This document shows, one piece after another, positions 1-12,344 of a DNA stretch of 64,000 bases. Made by a program: the position numbers and the translations under genes. This stretch comes from Melampsora larici-populina 98AG31 (Eukaryota > Basidiomycota > Pucciniomycetes > Pucciniales > Melampsoraceae), in assembly GCF_000204055.1 (NCBI RefSeq), contig NW_006768822.1:424229-488228 (forward strand), in the 5' to 3' direction. A model generated the notes under the pieces. The model did not search any database. It was not told where the DNA came from and worked only from the letters and a program-made list of their open reading frames with translations. Every line of letters begins with the position of its first letter. The stretch's first letter is position 1.

Positions 1-650
1 TTGCTCAGTACCGTACCGGGAGTACCGTAACTTGGTGCCAGGTACGATACTGGAGGGGCTCAAGACCCATTTTTATTTTCAGGTACGGTACTCAGTATTG
101 TACCTGACACACAGTTACGGCACTGGGTACTGCTTTGGACTAGTACCGGGAACCCAGGTACTGTACCGTACCGTACCTGTTTCTGAATGGTACTGAAGCA
201 CCAAGGGACTTGATAGCCTTTGTCCTTCTTGTCAAGTGGCACCACTGACACAATTTTGTTTGTTACTATTCTTATTTTTGTTTATCACTTTCAACATGTT
301 CTTTTGGTCTTCTTTTGATTTTTGGTCAATACAATGGCTGCTTTGTCACAGTACCAAAGAGGTACTTGCCACAGTACCAAAGAGGTACTTGCCACAGTAC
401 CGAGTAGTACCTGCCTAGGTACGACACTGTACCGTACCAGCATTTGCCAATCAGGTACCGGTACAGTACCGTACCTACCTCTTGAAAGGGGTACGGTACT
501 GGCCTTGGAGGCATAAGGCAATCTCAACCCAGGGTTACGGTACTCAGTACTGTATCTGATCCAGGGTACGGTACTGGGTACTACCTCTTTGCAGTACCGT
601 CTCCTCAGGTACGGTACTGGTATTGCAGGTACAATACCAGTACCGTATCT
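1..650. repeat. GTAC-rich palindromic repeat tract
   Basis: The tract is packed with short variants of GGTACGGTACTG and GTACCGTACC, which read alike on both strands because GTAC is self-complementary. Unit spacing is irregular, so this is not a clean tandem satellite. It runs off the left edge and stops near 650, directly beside the truncated secreted-protein fragment. The short reading frames crossing it have no family features. It could be the end of a larger repeat element or a degenerate satellite; its function is unknown. Confidence 0.75.
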
Positions 651-791
651 GTTGCTGCGTTGTCTTTACAGCCTTTGAGCATCAAGATGATGTTTAAAGT
701 TTTGGTCAGTTCACGATATCTCGAGATACAAAGGATGAATAATCGGTTTGGGAGTGAAAAACTGCAGACTAAAGTGAAATATTTGACTGAC

Positions 792-936
792 TCCATGGAC
801 CTTTGGAGCCTTTTCTGTTCCAACCGAAGGTGCATTCTATAGCATCAGCAGCTACAAACATATGAGACCCGAGATCAGCGGCAAGTATAAAAAGGAGCAA
901 AAGCTGAAAGATGGGCATTGATCGATTCCAAGACAT
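792..936 (-). pseudogene. Truncated secreted-protein gene, first exon only
   Basis: Read on the minus strand, an ATG at 936-934 opens a signal peptide (hydrophobic core FQLLLLFILAA) followed by AADAIECTFGW and a GPW ending at a GTCAGT donor at 791. The same exon and donor position occur at 35727-35871 (AADAIECTYGW...GKPW), so the two are paralogous. Intron similarity continues to about 660, then the GTAC tract takes over and no second exon is visible. It is probably a 5' gene fragment. The family is not recognised; a secreted role is inferred from the signal peptide. Confidence 0.6.
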
Positions 937-1865
937 ATCTCAGAGAACAAAACGTAAATCTGTTTCACAAGTTAAAGAGCGACTGAAAGTTTGAATTCTT
1001 GCTGAAGTTAACAGCAGAGAAGCAAATAGACAACAAGTCTAGTAAAAGCAGATAGGGTCTATAAGAAATCATGTTCCGTTATCAAAAGTGCTTTTATATA
1101 GCCAACACATTTCAATGTCGAATGTCACTGTTCTGTCTTAATCCTTATCCATTATAAACAGTCAGGCTATACCTTTAGCCACGGGTTTGTGGTCAGCCAC
1201 CCTTTGCTGAAGAACAGCCACAGGTTCTCACTTTGACTTGATGCTAGACATACATATATGACATAGACACTATGGTGTTCGATATGTAGCCGGAACAGGC
1301 CGGAACCATGCAATAGACTTTTGGAAAAGAGTTTGTGCTCAGTTGACAGAAATAGGGTCAATTCAACATCTCGTGTGGCCAAGGCAAGGCGTACTGAAGG
1401 AGATGACTGATGGAATGGAATAATGGTCGAATGATTGGGCTTCATTCAGTGAACTTCTCAACATTTGTTACAATGAGGGGACATGCGATATCCTACAAGC
1501 TCTTTTTGCTTCATCATGGAACAACACGCTTTTATTCTCCGGGTCATCTTGGACTCCGCCTACTTTTTCCATGTTGATACTTACCTGAACTTTTTGAGAC
1601 TCTGATCATCAAGATTAATTTACTCTTGGGTTCAACTTTTAGAGTATCAATTTTTTTCCAATTTCCTTTCTCTGGTGTTTTTTTTGTTTCACATTTCTTC
1701 ATGGTGTTGTATTTATTTTGATAGAAATCAGCTCAAATTGATTTTTATCTTACATACATTAGAAGTGTGCTATCAAGTTCCAAGCTCAGGTCCACATCAA
1801 GAACATCACACAAACATCCCCGGTAGCTCATTACTCCGAGTGTTTCTCAAACTAACCTGATATGT
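937..1865. other. Intergenic stretch, no gene seen
   Basis: AT-rich sequence with only short shadow frames. The first ~130 bases continue the similarity to the upstream side of the secreted-protein family. No repeat boundaries, tRNA or conserved coding pattern were seen up to the hAT target-site duplication. Confidence 0.5.
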
Positions 1866-1873
1866 ATGTACAA
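1866..1873. repeat. hAT target-site duplication, left copy
   Basis: ATGTACAA, identical to 7357-7364 on the other side of the element. Confidence 0.85.
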
Positions 1874-1960
1874 TCAAGATGTCGGCGCGAGGCCTGCTGG
1901 CGCGCCGGGCGCGGCGCGATGCGGCGCGCCAACTGATTTTCAAAAACGGGCTGGCGCGCC
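1874..1960 (+). repeat. hAT left terminal and subterminal repeats
   Basis: The TIR occupies 1874-1892, followed by GGCGCGCC octamers at 1899-1906, 1923-1930 and 1953-1960. Subterminal repeats of this sort are the usual binding sites of hAT transposases; binding here is inference. Confidence 0.75.
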
Positions 1961-3652
1961 AGTCCTGGATAATTAGGCTGGGGTTGAGTCTTGGGGGAAG
2001 CTTCTGGAAGCTTGATACAAAAAAGACGACCACAAATAGATTTTTGGCTCATTCATCAATTGCAAATCCAAGAACATCACCAGCTTCGACTATATATCAT
2101 GTCCAATAATCAAAAGTGGATCAAACCAACTGATAGAAATGGCTCCCGATGGTGGGGCTTTCTCATGTCTGATAGCTTGGATCCATCAGCTCATCGACGT
2201 CAAGCCCAATGCACACACTGCAAGGAGGTTATACAAGGCAGGCCGGAACTTCTTTACAAACATATTGATGAACAATGCAGTTCAATATCAACTTCAGACA
2301 AATCCACCTACTACCAGGGCTACACATCCGAGATGAAACTCAAGAAACGAAAAGAAAATCCAATTGAAGAAAGTCGGTCAAATGAAATCATTTCTCAAGA
2401 TGGGATACACTCGCCTAACACCATCAAAGTCACGATACCACCTAAGTCATTTCATATGGGGACACTCCATCATTTCACGGTATTGGATGAATGCAAAACC
2501 GATGAGCTTCATGTCCTTCTAATGAAAGCACTGATCACTGGTCACATTCCTCTGGGGTTCCTCTCTAACCCTTTTTTTATGCAATACCAAGAAGCTCTTG
2601 CTCGTACACCATACAAGTTACCTACCCGACACTCAATGATGACAAAGATACTCCCATTTTTGCATTCCGAGAATCACCTCCGAATGGAAAAACAGCTTCA
2701 AACCGAGAAGAACCTTACTGTATCTTTGGATGGCTGGTCTGACACATCCAAAAACAGTGTCTATGCGGTAATGCTTTTGAAAGGGACCTCGGTCAAAGAG
2801 TTTGTTGACATCCTCGATCTCCATTCGCGTCGACACACAACTTTGAACATCCACTCAGCTCTGAAGAAAAGCTTCAATAACCTTGATATAAAATGGTCCT
2901 CCATCACAGCAATTGTTACTGACTCACCTAGCTCAATGATTTCCCTTCGAGTGAGTTTTCCATTGATCTTTGATCATCTCCCCGTTCTGATTTTGATTTG
3001 TTAATCTTCCAGCGAACAATCACAACCGAGAATCCGCATATCATCAATGTAAACTGCTGCTTACATGTCTTCAACTTGATTGTAAAGGACATTGTAAAGC
3101 ATCCTCTTATGTCAGCAGTAGTAAACGGAAATCAGGAGCTTGTGAAATACTTCAATCAATCTTATTTTTACTCGGAACATCTTGAACAATGGAGGGCGCA
3201 AAACAATGTACCTCGTGGCCTTGCTACGTTCTGTGATACCAGATGGTTTTCACTATCAAAGGTCTGTCTTTCGGTTGCCGAACATGAGCTTGGCTTTCAA
3301 AAATGGCTTGAACTCGAAGCCGATCCAACCTCCGATGTCCCCGCCATTCCCGAAAAAATTCGACAATTGATCAACGATCGGGACCATTTCACAGCAAACC
3401 TAGCTCTTACCAAGTTTCTCCGATTAGTTGTTGATGCATTGGCTGAACTAGAGCATGCAAACACATGTCTTTCCGACATCTGGTATCAACTGGCTTATGT
3501 ATACACTGAAATGAGAAAGCTAGAAGTGTATGATCGCTACCACGAATTCAAAGATCACTGCATTCAGATTCTCCACAAGCGGAGTCAAGCTTTTAAAGAC
3601 AACATCTACATCATCTCACTGTTCCTGATTCCAACTCAAATTCGATTTGCTA

Positions 3653-6387
3653 CACCACGGGGCACCTGGCACGTGAGATTCACGTGAAAAAGGTCTCTGC
3701 CACCAAATCACAAGCTGTCCACAGTGTAATACCCATTCTGAGTTACATGTGACAACCAGTGTGAGTAGCTAAAGTGTGATGGCTCACCCGTTCATGGGGT
3801 GAGCGATCATACCTCATAGCCAGGTGAGATGGCTCACAACACCAAAAAATGTCAGCCTGAATGGCTTGTGACCACAGTACTCTTTCAGCCTCATCATGGC
3901 TCAATAACCAGGCCATTTGTACAGGGTTACTCACAAAAAAAATCAACTGTTCATGATTACGTGCATACAGTATGCTTGTAATAGAAGAAATAAATGGAAA
4001 CATTGCAAAAATCAAAAAAAGACTAATGGAGGTCCTGGGTGATTTGTCTATAGTATCTAAATACATACAGTATGCTGACAAGATGATTATTGATAATTTT
4101 GGCTGGCACAATGATGATGGTTTTGAAGGGAGGCAGATGTCAAGGTATGCTAAGGCTATCTATGCTACCTACACCTTCATCATCATTGTACCGGCCTGCA
4201 AAAATCATTTACCATGTTTATCCTTTGCAGAAAGAACATGATTCACGTGCAGTAGAGAGTAGTATTTAATTGGTCTTGAAGGTGTGAGTTGTCTGAAAGT
4301 GGTTACCTTGATGGGGGGTAAGCAATAGCACCAATCATTAAGTAGCACAAAATTGAACATTAGCTTATCATCAATACAAACAAGCACTCAAATCAAAGGC
4401 GAAACAGAATTTAAAACGGGATAAACTTACGATTACATGAAGTGTTTGGAGATGAGAACCACACGATTGATAAATTGATACAAAAACGTGAACAAAAACC
4501 CCCTTTAGTATTGAATGTTCATATTAAACTAGATCATTAGGAAGCACAAAACAGAATATGAGCTTACTATCAATACAAATAAGCATGACAATCAACGGTG
4601 AAAAGGTCATTTAGGGGGGGAAACTTACACTTACGTGGAGTGTTTGAAGATGAGAACAAAGTGATCGATAAATTGATGAAAAACATGAACAAAAGAACGC
4701 ACATTAGTATTGAATTTGGGTGAAAATGACAAGTGAAAAGGATAGAAAGTTGGAAACTTACCACAGACATGCAACCCACTAGACAATTGATAAAGCTCAG
4801 CATACTGGTAAATCGATTAGGTGAAGCGAGTCAAATACCAAGGCCAGAGAGAGTTTAATCAATTTGTAAGGAGCGGGTTATCTTGATTTAAATGTACTGG
4901 TAGCTGTACTTCCAGAACGTTCAGTGGACTTACCAGCAGCTATGACGGTGGCGGCTGTTGCTGTGCGCTTGGCTTGTTCTTTTTCTCAGTTGCGTTGTTG
5001 AAAACAATGTTTAGATTTCTTGGATTTGAAACAAGATCAAGCTGATTCTTGACCGTACACGGTTTCTGATGTGTCACATCTGTGAACAAACCTGTTACAT
5101 ACACACGATCCCGAACTTCTCACTGAAGTCTGGAAACCAAACTCACGACTCCCACTTTGATCGAATCAATATAGTCAAGAACCAATTTATTGGAGTGAAA
5201 TCACAAGGATGTTATGAAGCGCCAGCGGGACGATCTTACGTAAGGCTCATATGGACTTGAAAGCTTCAACATTAGATGGAAAAGTTGGATTGTTAAGAGA
5301 TGGCTTTCTTACCAATGAATCAAGTAAGATTCTTTATAATGGGTATTGGTTTAGTCACCTCGATTTTCAATGGCAATTATCTTCACCACAACACTTCTCT
5401 TATTTACCTCTGATCATCCCTAGTTTGCTTATCTTGATTTCATGTCTAGTAAGTCATTGTCTTGTTGTTTTATGTCATCTTCTGAGTTTGATGCTGATGC
5501 ACTTGTTACGTTGTTTGTTTGAACTATTGATCGATATTTTAGGATCTTCACCCAATCATGAAGGATTATAGGTCTTGTATACTTAACAATCAGACAGTTT
5601 CAATCAACTCATTTTTTTTTGAAGGTTGTTATGTAATAATTTAATTTGATCGAGACACTTAGATCCAAAATATGTAATGATGTCTTAGATAATCAACTTC
5701 TCTCTATCTTCTTTGATTTGATTTGTACTGATATTGATTTGTGAATTTCTTTTAATCATTTATGCATTGTTATGTGAGTATAGTCTTCATGGTCTAGAGA
5801 TGAAGTCTTGGAGTGAGGGAGATGTGAATAAACAGTTCTATCAAAACAATTTGTATATAAGAAAAGTGGTGTATTGGTTTTTTTTTGAATTTTCTTTTGA
5901 TATTTGCAAAAGAAAAGAAATGTAATTGATTATGAGAATTATTAAGTGTGAAGTTGGGCCTGATAATGAAACACAAAAATAGAGGTCAGCTCAGTGAGAG
6001 CTTTTACTCACTACAATGCGGCCTGAATCACGTGCTGAGCACCTGATCTAAATTCAATCGCCTGCTGAGCACCTGGCTGGTTAGCTCACATGCCAGCGAG
6101 GTGCTCACCAGGCAAATCAGCTTGTATCACCGGCACGCAAGCTAAATCGCATGCTGAGCACCTCGCTGGCAGGTCGCGCTTGGACCAACCAGCTCACCCA
6201 CTGATTGGCTGGTAAACTACGCCATGCCAACGTGGTCTTTTCCTCAACGTGTAGAGCAGGTGACAAGCATTGGGTGAGGGCCACGTAGCCACACTCACAC
6301 TGCTTTCACCTGGTCTACACAACCACTCGGTGTGGTCATACCCAACTTATATTTCACGTGGTCCCAGTTCAAAGTCACCCTGTGGTG
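3653..6387. mobile_element. TA-flanked non-autonomous transposon nested in hAT
   Basis: Flanked by TA on both sides (3651-3652 and 6388-6389). Termini read CACCACGGGG and, reverse-complemented, CACCACAGGG, each followed about 28 bp inward by CACGTGAAA. Removing it plus one TA restores the transposase frame exactly (IRFA then TSAKYPL). TA duplication suggests the Tc1/mariner-like group. The longest internal frames (3972-4241, 5251-5571) show no DDE or other recognised motif, so it looks non-autonomous. Near the right end TGCTGAGCACCT or its complement recurs several times (6030-6180). Confidence 0.75.
4336..4717. repeat. Two-copy tandem repeat, ~199-bp unit
   Basis: Inside the nested element, a block starting CATTAAGTAGCACAAAA at 4336 repeats as CATTAGGAAGCACAAAA at 4535. 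Both copies run through a shared GATAAATTGAT and AGTATTGAAT. The copies differ at many bases, so this is an old duplication. No function is apparent. Confidence 0.65.
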
Positions 6388-7258
6388 TACATCGGCAAAG
6401 TATCCATTAGAAAACATGATCCTCATGATCCTATCACTCGCCAAACAATGGGATTACACATTGCAAGATGCTCGCACCCTCAAGCAAGAAATTCTGGCAT
6501 ATGTTGAACAAAGTGGTCAGTACAGCCCCAAATCGAAAGGTAATAACGAGACTCTTTTAAAGTTCAAAGCGACGTCATACATGCTGAGCATTGAATCGCT
6601 TTAACTTTCAGTCGATCGACCTATTGACTACTGGCGTGCTGTTCCATCAACTTCTCGAGCAAACCCTTTGAAACGACTCGCGATCCGAGTTTTGGAAATT
6701 GTTCCCCACGCCGGCGGGATCGAGAGTCTTTTCTCCCAGATGTCTGCAACAAAGACTAAGCGCCGAAGTAGGATGCGAGTAGCTCTTTTGAAGATGCTAT
6801 CACAGCTTCATATAGCCCTTTCAAAGGAAGGAAATAGAATCAAGGCCTCAAAACCAGTCATCAAGCGCCCAAAAGACGCCCCGGTCGCGAATACAGAAGA
6901 CGACTGGGTTGATCAACCGAACGATTCTCCTTTGTTCAATCAACCCGACGACTTCGACATCTTTGAGGCTGGAGCTTACTCTGCAGAGATAGCTGACATC
7001 AACAACATCATTGATGACAGTTTTGATGGGCTGATCAACGAGTTTTTTGATTTGGGCCAATTTAAAGCAGGCGATGTTGTCAATATCAACGGTCTGGGTC
7101 GTGAAGTTGTTGTAATTGAAGATGTAGATACCGAGTGGAACTTAAATGATGTCTAGACCAATCTACATCATTTTTGTGATTGCAATCAAAGAACAAATGG
7201 TGTTCCACCCTTGAGAATGATAGTCTCGAAGAAAAAAAAGCGACTTTTGAAAAAGATT

Positions 7259-7364
7259 GGCGCGCCGGCGCGCCACCAGCCAAGGCGCGGATTGTGGCAA
7301 GCCTTATTTGGCGCGCCGGCGCGCCATCAGTCCAGAACCCCGCGCCAACTTCTTGAATGTACAA
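7259..7364 (+). repeat. hAT right subterminal repeats, TIR and TSD
   Basis: GGCGCGCC octamers at 7259-7266, 7267-7274, 7310-7317 and 7318-7325 precede the right TIR (7338-7356). The duplicated target ATGTACAA follows at 7357-7364. The octamers are in two adjacent pairs here, whereas the left end has three separated single copies. Confidence 0.75.
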
Positions 7365-7781
7365 CATAGATAGGCCGATAGAAACTTATCTCAAGGAACA
7401 ATGATAGGCCATTTCCTGGGTTCCCAATTCCGAAACGGTTATTAGCTAGATACACAAATACTACTTTCTTTGCCTTGATATTCACATACCTTTGAAGGTT
7501 TTGTGTATGGCAATAGATGACGATCTGCACTTTCAAAGTGATGGTGAGCAATTTTTGGCAGTGTGATGCAAAACCGGATTAAGTAATCACCTGTCACTGG
7601 ATTTGTTACATGTGTACAGAAATATCAAGTGTCCCGATCGCGTTCATGTGAAATTTGAAACTTCAATCACAAATCACAGTCCAAGTTCTCTTTCTGCTTC
7701 AAGACCAAATACAAAATACCATATCATATCATATCAACTTCTCATCAAGAACTACTTATCTCAATTCAAAATATCTTCCTC
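7365..7781 (+). promoter_or_regulatory. Upstream region of the exportin-T gene
   Basis: About 420 bp lie between the hAT element and the exportin-T start codon. No convincing TATA box or other site was picked out. The hAT insertion therefore sits close to, but not inside, the presumed promoter. Confidence 0.3.
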
Positions 7782-10700
7782 ATGGCTGGCTTGGATGAGC
7801 AACTACATCAAGCTGTTCTGGCCGCTCTCACTCCAGGTCCACATCAATCTCAAGGTCTTCAATTATTACAGCAAGTACGCGAGAATCCTACTGAAGCATG
7901 GCAAGCTGGTTTGATGGCTTTCTTGGCCGGTGGACCCTCTCAAGATGGCTCTTCAAATTGGACATATAAATATCCTGGAGAAACTCGATTGTTTGGACTA
8001 CAATTGGTAGATGCCATGTTGCACTTGACTATGAGGTGTGTGATTGATTTCTAGGTAGAATTCTAGCAAACGGCTTGAGTGAATATTGCTGACTAGTAGC
8101 TCACGATCCTATCCATAGTTCCGAACAACAAGAATCTTCTGCCGCGCGAGAATGTTGTCAGACCATACGTAATCAATTGTGGGATTACATCATTCGTGAA
8201 TTTGTTGAAGGTGCTGGAGAGAACGGTTTAGGATGTCAGTTTGAACTTTCGCGTTCTCAATTGGAGTTAGATTTTCAGATACTGATTCTCATTTTGTTTG
8301 ATCTCAATTCAGATCTTCGCAACAAACTCGTCCAGACACTTTTCCTCATCTTTCTACAGGCGTACACAACCACTTGGCCAGACTTTCTTACTTCTTTCGC
8401 TGCCCTCTTGAGGCGTCATCCCACTGGCACGGCCAATCCTTCTTCAAATCCACCTGCTCTCAATCCTCGCACTACAGACCTCTATTTAAGACTGCTACAT
8501 GAAATTTCTACCGAGCTCTCCGATTCCGTTCTGCGACTCAATAAGCCTTACGCGAGATTGGCAAAGGATACCGAAATGCGAGACGCGGTTCGAGACAGGG
8601 ACGCGGCTGGAATCGCGAAAGAAACATTCGGAATCGTTGCCGAAGCTTTACAAGGTTTATCGGAGCAAGAGACTACACGTGTGGGTTTGAAGGGCAAGAT
8701 GGCAGTAGAATGTCTGGAGATGGGTATCCGAGTAGTCGAAGATTATGTCTCATGGATTGATATCTCATTAATTGTGACACCTACATGGATCCCCTTTCTG
8801 TACCAATCCCTTCGTCTACCTCAAGTCAACATTCGCCTTGCTGCTGGTGACGCCTTGATTTGCACTGTGACAAAGGGGATGCCTGCAGTCAATCGGCTTC
8901 AGCTTTTTGACTGGCTTAAACTCACTGACGTACTTCTCGCCCTCCAAACTGAACGCCAACAAAAACATACTCAAGAAACTGAGTATGATGAGGAAGAAGA
9001 ACAATTCGGTGCGAAACTGGCGAAGATCTTGAATGGGATGGGAGTCGAGTTGTGCAAAGTATGCGATGACAGTTCAACTCCTTTGGATGTACGATCAGCA
9101 GCTCTGCAGATGGCCTCTTCACTATTTCCACTACTTTGGATGTTCTTCGAAGAAAAGGCACCTGCTATTCGACTAGCAGTTATACCTTTTGCCTCAAGTC
9201 TTTTGAACCGGTACAAAAAGGATAAAAGGACGGCTCCAGATTCACATATGTCACCAGAAAAGAGATCTTTCTTGTCTCAACTCTTGCGACTTGTAATCCT
9301 CACAATGCAATATCCACCAGATGATGATTTAGAATGGCATGCCCCAGTTCCTGCAGGAGAGACTGAAGACGAAGACACCACTATCTTCCTGGATCGCCGG
9401 AAACAGATGAAAGTTTTAGCAGATTCGATCGCATCAGTTGACGAAAGTACATTCCAGGAAATCACACAGGCCTTGATTACCAATGTATTGGACAAAGTCA
9501 GTGGTGAAGGTCTTCAGGGACAAACACTCTCATGGCAAGAAGCCGAATTGTGTTTGTACATGTTGTACAACTATGGTGAAGCATTAAAAGGTAAAGATGA
9601 TTTAAATATTCCTGATCGCCAAAGTCTTACAGCTGAGTGATAGAAACCTGATGCCAGAGGACTCTTCACAGGTTGCAATCCTGCAGGACCTTGGACGTAC
9701 TTTACGATTCCGGCTGAGGAAACCAAAAAAGCAAACAAGAACCGAGATCACAAAATCAATTATTCTCAGTATCCCCTTACGAGTTTGGGCATGATGTTAC
9801 TCAAAACTGCACAGTCTCGTATCACACAATTCCCTCATCCTTCGATTCCACTTCAATGGTTTGAATGTGTAGTCCGTTACCACGACTTTTTCGAAATCTG
9901 CCCAAATGTCATCAGTGACATCTTACCTGCCTTTCTCGACGAGAGGTGCGTATTTCAGTCAAGTGTCAGCTAGATGGATTGCTGATTCATGTCCTTGACT
10001 GGGATCCAGGGGAGTACATCATCCTAACCACAGTATACGATCTCGATGCGCCTATTTGTTCTATCGATTCTTATTCTTGGAGAAGCCAGCGTTCCAGAGC
10101 CACATACCCGTCCAAACATCCCATTTGATATTGGACAAACTACAAGTAAGTATCCCATCTCGCATTCCTACACGCGCCAATCTGAATACTTGTTTTCACA
10201 GGATCTTATTGTGATTGATGCTCAAGTCCCTCAAGATCTTACCTCGAGTGGGGCAGTAAACGGTTCAGAGATCCTTTCCAAAGCAGTATTACTTCCATCC
10301 ACATTTGATAGTCAACTGTACCTATTCGAAGCTATTGGCGTACTCTTGTCATCATTCTCCCGCGATCCACAAGCACAGACAATGGGTTTGCAGCGTATTA
10401 TATCTCCCTTGACGAATGGCCTGTTACTTGCGCCGCCTAATGTGCCGGTCCAACTGGCGGACTTGACAAAAGCCCTCAATGTGCATCACTGCATCATGGC
10501 CGTTGGCGCCATCGCCAAAGGCTTTCCAGACTTGCCTGTTCATAGCTCTCCTCGGCCTGACGCACCTACCTTAGAGTGGCCCATATTGTTCAAAAACGCG
10601 ACTGACGAGATCATTCGAGCTACAAAAGCAGCCAATGAGATTCGAATAATTCGCGATGCAGTCAGTCCGATGTCGTTACCTCAGTTGTGGCTTGTGGTAT

Positions 10701-11839
10701 TGACGTTTTTGCAATTGTCAAACAGGCAAGATCCTCGTTTCACAAGATTGTCGCCACTATCGGAATCGAAGCACTTTCCCATGTCCCAGTTTTCATAGAC
10801 TGTCTCATGGACAAATTGACCATTACCGAATTTGTGGACTTTCTACCATTTATCGGACAGCTCATTCACAGATACAAGGTCAGGATGGCTTCATCAGCAT
10901 AGCGCCGGTTACCCAAGTCACATCAACTGATCTTGTTTGACTATATTTGCTCACATAGACTGAATTTGGCACATTATTGGATAGTCTTTTGATTCCACTT
11001 GTCTCGAAGATCGTAGGTTTCTTGGGTCAACCAAGCACGGGAACTGATGATATTATCACCCAGTCTGAGCTCAGACGGGCCTATTTCACTTTAATCAATT
11101 CAATCATCAGTGCAAACATGCATACTATATTCTTATCTGAACGTAAGTCAAGATCGATGGTTGTCTGAATTTCGTTGTGATCGGACTTTTATGTTCTTGT
11201 TTCTTTCTAGGGAATCTATGTCATCTGGAATCAATCTTACAGACTATCATTCAGCAGTTGGCTTCGGAAGAGGCGCTACTACCTGATCTTCGTTTAGGAT
11301 TTGGTGTTTTACATAGAATGACATCAACGTGGCTCAAACCATGTCAATCTACTGAACCTGCTCCTGTACCCGGATTCGAACGCTTCCTCTATGATCACGT
11401 CATCCCTTTGTGCTTTTCTCTTCCTAAGAAACAAAAATTCGATTGGAGCGATGCTGAATCGTACTGTAAGTCAATCTTCTGAAGGCAGACTTGATTTGAT
11501 CTCACCTTTGTTTTGTTGGTTTGATGTTATAAAGTGATAATGGCAGAGGTCGCTACCTTGCTTCACGTGTTGTTGAATACTCGTGGTGACGAGTTTGTAG
11601 AGTTTTTGACAGCATCTTTCCTGCCATCTATCGCATGCCAACCTGCAAAAAGTCAAGCTTTGATTGCTGGGCTCAAGGAGAATGCTAAGTAAGTTTGGAT
11701 TTTTGGAACAAATTCTCATTTTGCTTTTGGTGTGTGATGCAGGGACTGATCTGTATTTGATCGATTGTTTGACTTTAGTGGAAAACCATCAAGGAAACCA
11801 TTGCTGGAATTCTTTGACCGACCGACTAACAAGGCTTAA
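7782..11839 (+). CDS. LOS1: Exportin-T (tRNA nuclear export receptor)
   Basis: Eleven exons join in one frame (1111 aa): 7782-8035, 8119-8234, 8313-9590, 9660-9945, 10010-10145, 10202-10660, 10726-10878, 10959-11142, 11211-11465, 11535-11688, 11779-11839. All introns are GT-AG and short (56-90 bp). The protein is a helical-repeat karyopherin. After MAGLDEQLHQAVLAAL comes the exportin N-terminal block LRNKLVQTLFLIFLQAYTTT followed by WPDF (~residues 124-147), and the VRYHDFFE...LDERGVHHPNHSIRSR segment typical of XPOT/Los1. Length fits the family. The product would bind mature tRNA with Ran-GTP and carry it out of the nucleus. The last exon (ending FFDRPTNKA) is the least certain, because alternative acceptors run into stops. 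Confidence 0.85.
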
Positions 11840-11986
11840 GATGTCCTTTGAGAGCTTACTTCTTCGATTCACCTTAATATACTAGCGGATGTTTGAGAAT
11901 CCTCATATTCATCTTCTCATTAGAGTAGGATGTTAATTACTTGTAGCCAACATTTATACTCATCTTGGAAATCAAAATGTTCACAT

Positions 11987-12215
11987 GCAATAGCTTCGAC
12001 GTGAAGTCGCTGTCTTGATGATTGACAAGCCTAACCTTCCAACAAAATTATTGGCTGCTATACATATCTCGCACAATCGAACTAGACTGCGTAAGTCCTT
12101 CAGAGAAGCGCGATACGTCAGACATTGGTGGCTTTTCTCACGAGCGTGCAGTCTTCCCATTGGGGGATTTGGTATCGTAAGTCTCGGAAACTGGGTTTCA
12201 TGTATGTACTGCCTG
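11987..12215 (+). pseudogene. Unrecognised gene remnant with splice-like sites
   Basis: The stretch reads RREVAVLMIDKPNLPTKLLA... on the plus strand and is followed by a GTAAGT donor at ~12091 and a GTGCAG acceptor at ~12151. A short second piece ends at another GTAAGT (~12179). The two pieces do not extend into a longer frame on either side. It may be the relic of a lost gene or a terminal part of a gene not recognised here. No family was recognised. Confidence 0.2.
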
Positions 12216-12344
12216 ACACGCCTGATCCACAACTCATGTTCAATCCTAATCATGCTCAAGTTAAACTTCAGTAATAAGTGTCCAAAGATTATGTTTGAAT
12301 CTGCAAATAAGCCCGCTTGCTATCACGAGAGGCCTGTGCTATAA

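Larger units (their letters stand above)
2099..7156 (+). pseudogene. hAT-family transposase, split by a transposon
   Basis: Exons 2099-2950, 3013-3651, 6389-6539 and 6612-7156 join in one frame (728 aa) once introns 2951-3012 (GTGAGT...CAG) and 6540-6611 and the 2735-bp insertion are removed. The start is the ATG at 2099, just before a BED-type zinc finger (CTHCK...HIDEQC). Next come the catalytic-core motif SLDGWSD (~residue 213), the conserved INVNCCLHVFNLIVKDI, and the C-terminal dimerisation block PIDYWRAVPS...RLAIRVLEIVPHAGGIESLFSQM. An acidic tail follows. Hidden stops appear only in the insertion. It would bind the element ends and catalyse cut-and-paste, but is inactive while interrupted. 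Confidence 0.88.
1874..7356 (+). mobile_element. Complete hAT transposon with nested insertion
   Basis: Both ends are defined. The 8-bp sequence ATGTACAA occurs at 1866-1873 and 7357-7364, flanking terminal inverted repeats TCAAGATGTCGGCGCGAGG (left) and TCAAGAAGTTGGCGCGGGG (right end, reverse complement; 16 of 19 match). An 8-bp duplication is the hAT hallmark. Inside each terminus lie clustered GGCGCGCC octamers. The element encodes a spliced transposase on the plus strand. Of its 5483 bp, 2735 bp are a later insertion (3653-6387), so the original element was about 2.75 kb. Confidence 0.9.

Noticed and set aside
1..650. CRISPR-like array or tandem genes in the GTAC tract
   Set aside because: No constant repeat-spacer pattern; motif spacing is irregular and reading frames merely translate the repeat.
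2139..2854. Overlapping short frames inside the hAT transposase
   Set aside because: Shadow frames of the conserved BED and DGWSD coding exon; no independent features.
3743..4111. 122-aa minus-strand gene in the nested element
   Set aside because: No conserved motif, biased composition and no promoter or splice support; likely chance.
8177..9640. Single 487-aa gene
   Set aside because: It is mostly exon 3 of exportin-T plus read-through of two introns; splicing extends it on both sides.
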